DNA from: an uncultured Porphyromonadaceae bacterium
Lineage (GTDB): Bacteria > Bacteroidota > Bacteroidia > Bacteroidales > Muribaculaceae
NCBI GenBank assembly: GCA_947178565.1
Contig: CAMWYV010000102.1
Coordinates: forward strand, 1 to 5,390
Length of the DNA stretch: 5,390 nucleotides
Reading direction: 5' to 3'
Positions 1 to 5,390 of this stretch are shown here, piece by piece (the stretch's first letter is position 1; the number at the start of each line of letters is the position of its first letter). The notes under the pieces were generated by a model. That model was not told the DNA's origin. It made no database searches and worked only from the letters and a program-made list of their open reading frames with translations. Position numbers and translations under genes: made by a program.

Positions 1-182
1 TCCGTGGTCAAGGTGGATATCACTTCTGCCGCAGGCATTCTGTCCGGACCGCCTATTCCAAGTGAAATAATGTCAAGTCCCTTGGCGTTCATTTCTGCAA
101 CCTCGCGAAGTTTACGCGAAAAATAATATTCTTTGACAGATGCGACTCTGTCTGCCGGTTTGATTTTAGAGTCAGATTTCAT
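1..182 (-). CDS. PLP-dependent aminotransferase, class I/II, N-terminal 60 residues (runs off the window)
   Basis: Partial gene: it starts at the ATG at 182-180 and continues past base 1, so only about 60 residues are visible. The reading MKSDSKIKPADRVASVKEYY..., followed by SLGIGGPD at residues 40-47, matches the N-terminal arm and the 'SLG-G-PD' turn of fold-type I aminotransferases (aspartate/aromatic aminotransferase superfamily). The PLP lysine and the rest of the active site lie outside the window. The start codon lies inside the end of pheA: ATG to the pheA TGA shares 11 bases (172-182), so the two are probably translationally coupled. In related Bacteroidota (general knowledge) this gene sits between pheA and a DAHP synthase/chorismate mutase gene. 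The inferred role is transamination of phenylpyruvate, 4-hydroxyphenylpyruvate or prephenate in Phe/Tyr synthesis. Substrate specificity cannot be read from this fragment. Confidence 0.88.
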   Translation of the reverse strand, partial: MKSDSKIKPADRVASVKEYYFSRKLREVAEMNAKGLDIISLGIGGPDRMPAAEVISTLTT

Positions 183-1020
183 TTTTACATTCTTTATATT
201 CTCCAAGTACCTTGAAGTCATTTAAAAGGGGGCGTACCGCATCGAGTGCCTGGCGATAGCGTACAAATGAGTCAAAGGTTATATCAACGTAAAATCTGTA
301 TTCCCACTCCCTGCCTATTATTGGCATAGATTGAATTTTAGAAAGATTCATATCATAGAAGGTGAAGATAGTCAGTATTTTAGACAAAGCACCCTGAGTA
401 TGCGGTAGGGTGAAGACTATTGAAGCCTTGTTAAGTTCTTCATCTTTTGGTTTCAGTTCCTGTGCAACGAGAGGATCGGCAAGTATCAGGAATCTGGTGA
501 AATTCCGTTTGTTGGTCTCGATTCCTTTTTCAAGAATCTCAAGCCCGTAAAGATTAGCAGCAAATTCGCCGCACACAGCTGCATGACCTGATAATTTGTT
601 TTCCGCAATATCTTTAGCGCTACCGGCGGTATCTGTCTTTTCTACAATTCTTAGATTTGGATGACGGCGAAGGAATTGTTCACATTGCATAAGTGCCATA
701 GGATGAGAATTTACCTCAGATAAATCATCGAGTTTCTGATTTTGGAGTGCCGCGAGCACATGGGAAATTCTCATTTTATATTCGCCGATAATGGTGAGGT
801 TGCTCTTCCGCAGAAGTTCATGGTTTTGGAGAAGAGCCCCGGCTATAGTATTCTCAATCGCGAGTATGCCGAGAAGTGAGGCATCCGTATCAAGGGTGTC
901 AAACATGGAGTTGAATGTGTCGCAGGGCACGGTATCTATTTCCACTGGATGGAAATACGCTCTTGCTGCCGCATCATGGTAGCAGCCGGCAACTCCTTGT
1001 ATGGTAACTTTTCTTTTCAT
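172..1020 (-). CDS. pheA: Prephenate dehydratase with C-terminal ACT domain
   Basis: Complete 282-residue cytoplasmic enzyme that converts prephenate to phenylpyruvate, the committed step to phenylalanine. The catalytic domain covers roughly residues 4-182. It has the N-terminal glycine motif IQGVAGCYH (7-15), ENTIAG (56-61), the TDTAGSA segment (129-135) and NFTRF (173-177), whose Thr175 corresponds to the catalytic Thr of the TRF motif. The ACT domain (about 198-275) has GALSKIL (210-216) and IQSMPIIGREWEYRFY (229-244). Gln-Ser-Met-Pro occupies the place of the ESRP Phe-binding motif of other PheA proteins, so feedback inhibition by Phe is likely but not proven. There is no chorismate mutase domain, unlike the E. 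coli fusion. The length fits a monofunctional enzyme. The start at 1020 gives the usual N terminus MKRKVTIQGVAG and lies 16 bases after the run of U of the attenuator terminator; no Shine-Dalgarno is seen. The gene is controlled by the leader at 1034-1235 and overlaps the aminotransferase by 11 bases. Confidence 0.96.
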   Translation of the reverse strand: MKRKVTIQGVAGCYHDAAARAYFHPVEIDTVPCDTFNSMFDTLDTDASLLGILAIENTIAGALLQNHELLRKSNLTIIGEYKMRISHVLAALQNQKLDDLSEVNSHPMALMQCEQFLRRHPNLRIVEKTDTAGSAKDIAENKLSGHAAVCGEFAANLYGLEILEKGIETNKRNFTRFLILADPLVAQELKPKDEELNKASIVFTLPHTQGALSKILTIFTFYDMNLSKIQSMPIIGREWEYRFYVDITFDSFVRYRQALDAVRPLLNDFKVLGEYKECKNEI

Positions 1021-1035
1021 ATCAGTTGTGTCACA

Positions 1036-1073
1036 TAAAAAATCCCGTCGTCAGTGAAAGGCGCCGGGATTTT
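1036..1073 (-). terminator. Rho-independent terminator of the pheA attenuator (segments 3:4)
   Basis: Read on the minus strand, AAAATCCCG (1073-1065) pairs with CGGGATTTT (1047-1039), nine contiguous pairs. One mismatch follows, then two more pairs (CG 1063-1062 with CG 1050-1049) and an 11-base loop. Six U (1042-1037) follow the CGGGA. The hairpin is upstream of pheA and 16 bases before its ATG, and it lies after the leader stop codon, so it would stop transcripts before pheA is read. The left arm is also the partner of the antiterminator. Confidence 0.88.
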
Positions 1074-1128
1074 ATAATGTTTTGAATAATGATTTATCGT
1101 TTTAGTGATTCAGGCACATAAAATCCCG
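1065..1128 (-). promoter_or_regulatory. Antiterminator pairing (segments 2:3) of the pheA attenuator
   Basis: On the minus-strand RNA, CGGGATTTTAT (1128-1118, inside leader codons 19-22) is the exact reverse complement of ATAAAATCCCG (1075-1065). This gives 11 contiguous pairs plus a possible G-U pair (1117 with 1076). Segment 3 is the same stretch that forms the 5' arm of the terminator, so the two structures exclude each other. Segment 2 is hidden by a ribosome that reaches the leader stop codon (1112-1110) and free when a ribosome stalls at the Tyr/Phe codons. The pairing is read directly from the sequence; the mechanism is inferred by analogy with the phe, his and trp attenuators of enterobacteria. 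Confidence 0.85.
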
Positions 1129-1184
1129 TTTTTATTTTTGACAAAATAAAAATATGAGTAATAATATGTGCTAAATCGTGTCAT
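1110..1184 (-). CDS. Phe/Tyr-rich attenuator leader peptide, 24 residues
   Basis: Short reading frame from ATG at 1184-1182 to TGA at 1112-1110. It begins MTRFSTYYYSYFYF, so 8 of the first 14 residues are aromatic (Tyr 7, 8, 9, 11, 13; Phe 4, 12, 14), followed by VKNKNGILCA. Phe codons are all TTT; Tyr codons are TAT except one TAC. The peptide itself probably has no function; its translation measures charged tRNA-Tyr and tRNA-Phe, like E. coli PheL for Phe. The start lies about 11-13 bases after the expected transcription start. The last codons contain segment 2 of the attenuator, and the stop codon is placed so that a terminating ribosome covers segment 2. The mix of Tyr and Phe, with more Tyr, fits an operon that feeds both amino acids. 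The frame is verified codon by codon; translation itself is inferred. Confidence 0.9.
   Translation of the reverse strand: MTRFSTYYYSYFYFVKNKNGILCA
1114..1171 (-). promoter_or_regulatory. Protector/pause hairpin (segments 1:2) of the pheA attenuator
   Basis: GCACATA (1171-1165, leader codons 5-7, at the start of the Tyr run) is the exact reverse complement of TATGTGC (1120-1114, leader codons 22-24): seven pairs enclosing the rest of the Tyr/Phe codons. It shares bases 1118-1120 with the antiterminator. This is the position of the 1:2 hairpin in classical attenuators: it lets the terminator form when no ribosome translates the leader, and it is disrupted by a ribosome stalled on the aromatic codons. 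At seven mostly AU pairs and a long loop it is the weakest of the three structures. Confidence 0.6.
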
Positions 1185-1201
1185 TTTGAAATCTTTGATT
1201 G

Positions 1202-1230
1202 CAAATGTAGTGAATTATTTCTGATTGCAA
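1202..1230 (-). promoter_or_regulatory. Promoter of the pheA leader (Bacteroidota-type)
   Basis: TACATTTG on the minus strand (1209-1202) matches the Bacteroidota -7 consensus TAnnTTTG exactly. A TTG (1230-1228) lies 18 bases upstream of it, close to the usual -33 spacing; an alternative TTTG (1235-1232) lies 22 bases upstream. The transcription start would be about 1195-1197, just before the leader ATG at 1184. This separates pheA expression from the upstream aminoacyl-tRNA synthetase genes. Confidence 0.75.
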
Positions 1231-1250
1231 GCAAAAAGAGCTGGAAAATT

Positions 1251-1272
1251 AAAAAAGTATAGTAATTTATAC
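1251..1272 (-). terminator. Possible weak terminator after hisS
   Basis: On the minus strand GTATA (1272-1268), a six-base loop and TATAC (1261-1257) are followed directly by six T (1256-1251). It starts 8 bases after the hisS stop codon, the right place for the end of the valS-hisS transcript. The stem is only five pairs with a single G-C at its base, so termination would be inefficient unless other factors help. Confidence 0.35.
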
Positions 1273-1279
1273 GGAAAAG

Positions 1280-1510
1280 TTACTTTTTCAATATAATCTC
1301 AACCGCTTCTTCCGGAGTAACCAGAGATTGTGTGCCTTCTGTCATATCTTTGAGAGTCAGTTTTCCTTGCACCATCTCCTCTTCTCCAACCAGTGCGACA
1401 AACGGGATAGCGCGTGAATTGGCATAAGTCATCTGCTTCTTCATTTTTGTAGCATCTGGATATATTTCACATGGAATACCTGCGGCTCTCAATACTTTCA
1501 GCATTTTCAT
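1280..1510 (-). pseudogene. hisS: C-terminal part of HisRS: anticodon-binding domain, separated from the core by an in-frame TAA
   Basis: The stretch reads MKMLKVLRAAGIPCEIYPDA... then TKMKKQMTYANSRAIPF and ends in ...EEAVEIILKK. This is the class II HisRS anticodon-binding domain, which recognises the tRNA-His anticodon. It is in the same frame as the catalytic part: codons from the TAA (1543-1541) continue NFGEEEALAA and then this ATG, with no shift. The true family boundary is therefore at 1540, and the ATG at 1510 is simply the first in-frame Met after the stop. If it is made separately, it would need reinitiation at the ATG at 1510 or 1504, some 30 bases after the stop. Together with 1541-2647 it would make a 455-residue HisRS, a normal length for the family. 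See the entry on the stop codon for what this may mean. Confidence 0.85.
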
Positions 1511-1540
1511 AGCAGCTAAAGCTTCTTCTTCACCAAAGTT

Positions 1541-1543
1541 TTA
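1541..1543 (-). other. In-frame TAA stop within hisS
   Basis: The codon after GTC ATG TTC is TAA, followed in the same frame by AAC TTT GGT GAA (NFGE), the first strand of the anticodon-binding domain. A single substitution (for example TTA Leu to TAA, since relatives commonly have a hydrophobic residue here) explains it; no insertion or deletion is needed. TAA ends valS and the hisS frame itself, so it is an ordinary stop in this genome. Confidence 0.93.
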
Positions 1544-2647
1544 GAACATGACTGACGGTGCGCACGTGACAGTATCTGGGAAGAGCTTCAAGGCTGTGAG
1601 AACATCATATATACGGTCGGCACCGAAAGATATTCCTACACCGCTGAGTCCCGGCATGCCGAATACTCCCGTGAGATTATCATATCTTCCGCCTCCGGAA
1701 ATACTGCCGATTTCCACATCAATAGCCTTGACCTCTATAATAGTGCCTGTGTAGTAATTGAGTCCTCTGGCAAGTGAAACATCAAGGTCGATCTCAGCCG
1801 AGGTGCCAAGTTTCGCGGTTGCTGATAGCAACGTTTCAAGTTCTGCAACACCGAGCAAACCTGTTTCGCTGTCGGCAAGAATGATTTTCAGTTGCTCAAG
1901 TCTTTCATCAGGCGTTCCACTGATCCTTAAAACAGGTACAAGTTTTTCAATGGCTTCGTGTGAAAGTCCTCTTTCATCAAGCTCTGTCTTGACATTATCA
2001 ATGCCTATCTTGTCTATCTTGTCAATTGCCACAGTAATGTCTGTGAGGCGATCAGGTGCACCGATTATCTCGGCAATTCCTGCAAGAACTTTTCTGTTAT
2101 TGAGTTTGATTATTACTCTGATACCAAGTTTATTGAATACAGAGTCGATCATCTGCACGAGTTCGATCTCATTGATGAGTGAGTCAGTGCCAACAATATC
2201 CGCGTCACACTGATAGAATTCTCTGTATCTGCCTTTTTGAGGACGGTCAGCTCTCCATACCGGTTGAATCTGGTAGCGTTTGAAGGGGAGGATAAGTTCA
2301 TTGCGGTGCTGCACCACGAATCGGGCAAACGGTACGGTAAGATCGTAGCGTAATCCTTTTTCACTAACCTTGGATGTGAGTCTGGCAGAATCAGCGGCTG
2401 TGAAATTTTCTCCTTCAATCTCTCTCAGCCATTCTCCTGAATTGAGAATCTTAAACAGGAGTTTGTCACCTTCTTCGCCATACTTGCCCATCAGGGTTGA
2501 CAGATTTTCAATAGAAGGTGTTTCAATAGGTGAGAATCCGTAAAGATTGAATACTTCGCGTATGGTGGAAAATATATAGTTTCGACGTGCTGTTTCAACC
2601 GGTCCGAAATCACGGGTGCCTTTTGGAATAGAGGGTTTCTGTGCCAT
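1541..2647 (-). CDS. hisS: Histidyl-tRNA synthetase, catalytic core (ends at an internal in-frame stop)
   Basis: Class II aminoacyl-tRNA synthetase that charges tRNA-His with histidine in the cytoplasm. Visible motifs: KGTRDFGP (9-16); motif 2, with [20 protein letters not shown] at 125-144 followed by YQCDAD (145-150); the HisRS signature RGLNYYTG (294-301); SGGGRYDNL (317-325); and motif 3, [10 protein letters not shown] (336-345). All catalytic parts are present, but the frame stops after residue 368 (APSVMF, then TAA). The anticodon-binding domain that should follow is found downstream in the same frame (to 1280). Full length would be 455 residues. The start at 2647 gives the usual N terminus [16 protein letters not shown] and lies five bases after the valS stop codon, so the two genes are probably one transcript. 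As read, the product would lack anticodon recognition and charge tRNA poorly. Confidence 0.95.
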   Translation of the reverse strand: MAQKPSIPKGTRDFGPVETARRNYIFSTIREVFNLYGFSPIETPSIENLSTLMGKYGEEGDKLLFKILNSGEWLREIEGENFTAADSARLTSKVSEKGLRYDLTVPFARFVVQHRNELILPFKRYQIQPVWRADRPQKGRYREFYQCDADIVGTDSLINEIELVQMIDSVFNKLGIRVIIKLNNRKVLAGIAEIIGAPDRLTDITVAIDKIDKIGIDNVKTELDERGLSHEAIEKLVPVLRISGTPDERLEQLKIILADSETGLLGVAELETLLSATAKLGTSAEIDLDVSLARGLNYYTGTIIEVKAIDVEIGSISGGGRYDNLTGVFGMPGLSGVGISFGADRIYDVLTALKLFPDTVTCAPSVMF

Positions 2648-2652
2648 TTGAG

Positions 2653-5274
2653 TTATTTGGTTAGAGCCTCAATAGCTTTGGTTAGACTTTCAATTTTTGC
2701 CTGTGAGTCTGAGAGCTTTTTGCGTTCTGCTTCAACAACCTGTTCAGGTGCATTTGCCACGAATCTTTCGTTTGACAGTTTTTTCTGAACCGATGCCATG
2801 AACCCTTTAGCATAATCAAGATCTTTGGTGAGGCGTTCAATTTCTGCAGCGGTATCAATATTTCCAGACAGAGGAACATTGATTTCAACGCTACCGGCAA
2901 TAAATGATGCGCTTGCAGCATCTTTTTCCTGATTATGGAGAATTTCGGCAATATTGGCAAGTTTCGTGATTATTGCATTCTCGCGAGAATCCCAGTTCCC
3001 GATAATATTGACTGTTATCTGTTCTTTGTTTGCAATATTCTTTTCAGCGCGGATGTTTCTCAGACCGTTTACCACCTCCTGTGCATGAGCCATAACTTTG
3101 ATGATGTCGTTGTCAAATTCTTTTGACATGGGACACTGTGCATACATTATTGACTCACCGTCACGGCGCTCTTCAAGGTGCTGCCAGAGTTCTTCGGTGA
3201 TGAACGGCATGAATGGATGAAGGAGACGCAAAAGAGAATCAAAGAATCCGAGAGTGACTTTATATGTGGGTTCGTCAACAGGGCTTCCGTATGCGGGTTT
3301 TGCCATTTCAAGATACCATGAAGAGAAGTCATCCCAGAAAAGGCTGTAAATCACTTTTAGTGCTTCGCTGATTCTGAATTTTGAGAAAAGGTCATTGATT
3401 TCTTCGATTGATTGTGAGAGTTTGGCCTTGAACCATTTTGCGGCAAGTTCGGCAGATTCCGGGGTCGGGGTGGTTGCGTTTACTTCCCAACCTTTGACAA
3501 GGCGGAATGCATTCCATATTTTGTTACAGAAATTTCTGCCGGTTTCGCAAAGTTTTGTGTCAAAGAGGATGTCATTGCCAGCCGGGGCGCAGAGCATTAA
3601 TCCTACTCTCACTCCGTCAGCACCGTATTGATCTATCAATTCAAGCGGATCGGGAGAATTGCCAAGTTGTTTGGACATTTTTCTACCGATTTCATCACGG
3701 ACGATACCAGTGAAATACACATTATTAAAAGGTTGTTTTCCGGCGAAGTGATAGCCTGCCATAATCATTCTTGCCACCCAGAAGAAAATGATATCCGGTC
3801 CGGTTACAAGATCGGCAGTGGGGTAGTAGTATCGCATCTCTTCGTTGTCAGGATCAAGAATACCGTTGAACAGGGAGATAGGCCATAGCCATGAGGAGAA
3901 CCATGTGTCAAGAGTGTCTTCATCTTGTCTCAGATCATCTGCGGTGAGTGTGCTGTTGATTTTTTTTGCTTTTTCAAGTGCCTCTTCCGTAGTTTCCGCT
4001 ACGACTATTTCACCGTTTGGCAGATAATATGCGGGAATACGATGTCCCCACCATAGCTGACGTGAGATACACCAGTCGCGAATCTCCGTCATCCAGTGCC
4101 GGTAGGTATTTATATATTTTTCAGGAATGAATCTGATTGTGCCGTTTTCAACACCCTCTAAAGCGGGTTTTGCAAGCGATTCCATTTTAAGGAACCACTG
4201 GTCACTGAGGCGAGGTTCTGTAACTGTATCTGAATTTCTCTCCGAATATCCAACCTTGTTCTCGTAATTTTCAATCTTTGCAATCAATCCGGCAGCTTCC
4301 AGATCTTTGGCAATCTGTTCTCGTACAGCGAATCTATCCATTCCCACATACATACCTGCCGCTTCAGATACAGTTGCATCATCATTGAAAATGTCAATAG
4401 ATTCAAGGTTATGCTTTTGACCGAGCATATAGTCATTGGCATCATGCGCAGGAGTGACTTTGAGGCATCCTGTTCCAAACTCAATATCAACATACTCATC
4501 CTCAATGACCGGAATCTCTCTGCCGACAATAGGCACAATCACTCTTTTACCTTTGAGATGAGCGTTTTTTGGATCGTTCGGGTTGATACACATGGCTGTA
4601 TCACCCATAATGGTTTCCGGACGAGTAGTGGCAACGATGGCATACTCATCTTCGCCGACTATCTTATATTTGAGATGGTAGAGCTTACTGTGCTCTTCTT
4701 TATAGATTACTTCGGCATCGCTTAGAGCTGTCTTTGCTTTAGGATCCCAGTTTACCATTCTTTTTCCACGGTAAATAAGTCCCTGATTATATAGCTCTAC
4801 AAATACCCTTAGCACACTTTTGCTTCTTATGTCATCCATGGTAAATGCTGTGCGGCTCCAGTCGCATGATGCACCGAGACGGCGGAGCTGCTTGAGAATG
4901 ATGCCACCGTATGTGTTGGTCCAGTCCCAGGCATGTTCAAGAAACTGTTCTCTGGTGAGAGAACTTTTCTTGATGCCTTCTTTAGCGAGCTTTGCCACAA
5001 CTTTTGCTTCAGTGGCGATACTCGCATGGTCTGTTCCTGGAACCCATAGAGCGTTCTTGCCGGTCATTCTAGCGCGGCGGGTGAGAATATCCTGAATGGT
5101 ATTGTTGAGCATATGACCCATGTGCAACACACCGGTGACATTTGGCGGAGGGATTACAATAACGAAAGGTTCGCGTGCATCGGGACTGCTCTTGAAAAGT
5201 CCCTTTTCCATCCAATAGTCATACCATTTGCCCTCTACATCTGCTGGGGAGTATTTTGTAGGTAGTTCGCTCAT
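2653..5274 (-). CDS. valS: Valyl-tRNA synthetase
   Basis: Complete 873-residue class I aminoacyl-tRNA synthetase that attaches valine to tRNA-Val and edits mischarged threonine. In order: the nucleotide-binding region with [13 protein letters not shown] (42-54; HMGH is the HIGH motif), [10 protein letters not shown] (80-89), the CP1 editing domain with [14 protein letters not shown] (216-229) and TPAHDAND (274-281), return to the catalytic fold at [10 protein letters not shown] (408-417), [10 protein letters not shown] (456-465), and [12 protein letters not shown] (532-543; the KMSKS loop with Gln last). An anticodon-binding helical domain follows (about 600-750), then a C-terminal coiled-coil tRNA arm (about 805-872, rich in Lys/Glu/Leu heptads). 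Length and order are normal for bacterial ValRS, with nothing missing. The start at 5274 gives [21 protein letters not shown], the family N terminus. It is first in a transcript with hisS, five bases apart, and has a promoter-like site 42 bases upstream. Confidence 0.97.
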   Translation of the reverse strand: MSELPTKYSPADVEGKWYDYWMEKGLFKSSPDAREPFVIVIPPPNVTGVLHMGHMLNNTIQDILTRRARMTGKNALWVPGTDHASIATEAKVVAKLAKEGIKKSSLTREQFLEHAWDWTNTYGGIILKQLRRLGASCDWSRTAFTMDDIRSKSVLRVFVELYNQGLIYRGKRMVNWDPKAKTALSDAEVIYKEEHSKLYHLKYKIVGEDEYAIVATTRPETIMGDTAMCINPNDPKNAHLKGKRVIVPIVGREIPVIEDEYVDIEFGTGCLKVTPAHDANDYMLGQKHNLESIDIFNDDATVSEAAGMYVGMDRFAVREQIAKDLEAAGLIAKIENYENKVGYSERNSDTVTEPRLSDQWFLKMESLAKPALEGVENGTIRFIPEKYINTYRHWMTEIRDWCISRQLWWGHRIPAYYLPNGEIVVAETTEEALEKAKKINSTLTADDLRQDEDTLDTWFSSWLWPISLFNGILDPDNEEMRYYYPTADLVTGPDIIFFWVARMIMAGYHFAGKQPFNNVYFTGIVRDEIGRKMSKQLGNSPDPLELIDQYGADGVRVGLMLCAPAGNDILFDTKLCETGRNFCNKIWNAFRLVKGWEVNATTPTPESAELAAKWFKAKLSQSIEEINDLFSKFRISEALKVIYSLFWDDFSSWYLEMAKPAYGSPVDEPTYKVTLGFFDSLLRLLHPFMPFITEELWQHLEERRDGESIMYAQCPMSKEFDNDIIKVMAHAQEVVNGLRNIRAEKNIANKEQITVNIIGNWDSRENAIITKLANIAEILHNQEKDAASASFIAGSVEINVPLSGNIDTAAEIERLTKDLDYAKGFMASVQKKLSNERFVANAPEQVVEAERKKLSDSQAKIESLTKAIEALTK

Positions 5275-5315
5275 AGCTTTAATAACCGTTTTGATTCGTT
5301 TAATTAATTGAAGTG

Positions 5316-5323
5316 CAAAATTA
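5316..5323 (-). promoter_or_regulatory. Promoter -7 element for valS-hisS
   Basis: TAATTTTG (5323-5316 on the minus strand, in the context ACTAATTTTGCAC) matches the Bacteroidota TAnnTTTG consensus exactly. It gives a leader of about 35 bases before the valS ATG, with no visible T-box or other structured RNA. I see no TTG at the expected -33 position; that place is taken by the palindrome at 5339-5355. Confidence 0.65.
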
Positions 5324-5333
5324 GTAAAAAATT

Positions 5334-5373
5334 GGTGTACCTTATATTATAAGGTGTAAATCTTATATTAAGT
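5334..5373. repeat. Palindrome and direct repeat upstream of valS
   Basis: ACCTTATA (5339-5346) and TATAAGGT (5348-5355) are perfect inverted arms around one base. In addition GGTGTA (5334-5339 and 5353-5358) and CTTATATTA (5341-5349 and 5362-5370) recur in the same order, forming two imperfect units of about 20 bases. The block covers the -33 area of the valS promoter, so a protein-binding site is possible. AT-rich sequence makes such repeats easier to find by chance. Confidence 0.4.
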
Positions 5374-5390
5374 CCTGTAATAGAAGATGG

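Noticed and set aside
1021..1279. A metabolite-binding riboswitch or small regulatory RNA in place of an attenuator
   Set aside because: The Phe/Tyr-rich leader peptide and the placement of segment 2 within its last codons explain the alternative structures without an aptamer; I see no known aptamer core.
1541..1543. Reassignment of TAA to an amino acid in this genome
   Set aside because: valS ends with TAA five bases before the hisS ATG, and hisS itself ends with TAA at a normal family length, so TAA works as a stop here.
1505..1545. Frameshift as the cause of the broken hisS
   Set aside because: The upstream and downstream parts are in the same frame (the TAA at 1543 and the ATG at 1510 are exactly 11 codons apart), so a substitution rather than an insertion or deletion is needed.
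1758..2213. 151-codon open frame on the plus strand opposite hisS
   Set aside because: It is a Ser/Leu/Ile-rich mirror of the conserved hisS reading frame, with no recognisable family and no promoter; the same holds for the other plus-strand frames opposite valS and pheA.
5275..5315. T-box or other riboswitch in the valS leader
   Set aside because: Only about 35 untranslated bases follow the likely transcription start, with no stable hairpin, no T-box core and no terminator.
5374..5390. Start of a divergent plus-strand gene at the ATG at 5387
   Set aside because: Only four bases of it would be visible and no plus-strand TAnnTTTG precedes it, so it cannot be supported.

Overview
The window looks like chromosomal DNA from a member of the Bacteroidales (phylum Bacteroidota). 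The reasons are the protein signatures (HisRS, ValRS and a stand-alone prephenate dehydratase with an ACT domain of Bacteroidota type), the absence of clear Shine-Dalgarno sites, and two exact matches to the Bacteroidota -7 promoter consensus TAnnTTTG. The family cannot be fixed from the sequence alone. All genes are on the minus strand, so transcription runs from high to low coordinates.

Right to left: 5275-5390 is an AT-rich upstream region with a promoter-like TAATTTTG and, just behind it, a palindrome plus a short direct repeat. Next is valS (5274-2653, complete, 873 codons). Five bases later comes hisS (2647-1280), which keeps one reading frame over the whole family length (455 codons) but has an in-frame TAA at 1541-1543, exactly between the catalytic core and the anticodon-binding domain. 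The 260 bases between hisS and pheA are dense with regulatory signals. Last comes pheA (1020-172), which overlaps the start of a PLP-dependent aminotransferase (182 to beyond base 1).

The main discovery is in 1034-1235: a complete ribosome-mediated transcription attenuator in front of pheA. It has a promoter (TACATTTG at 1202-1209) and a 24-codon leader peptide (1184-1110), in which 8 of the first 14 residues are Phe or Tyr. Four RNA segments can form 1:2, 2:3 (antiterminator, 11 contiguous pairs) or 3:4 (terminator followed by a run of U). Segment 2 lies in the last codons of the leader peptide. Shortage of charged tRNA-Tyr or tRNA-Phe should stall the ribosome upstream and let pheA and the aminotransferase be transcribed; plentiful Phe and Tyr should end transcription. 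The peptide senses both amino acids, which suits an operon whose relatives continue with DAHP synthase/chorismate mutase and prephenate dehydrogenase.

The second point of interest is the internal stop in hisS, an essential gene: nonsense mutation, sequencing error, readthrough or a split protein.
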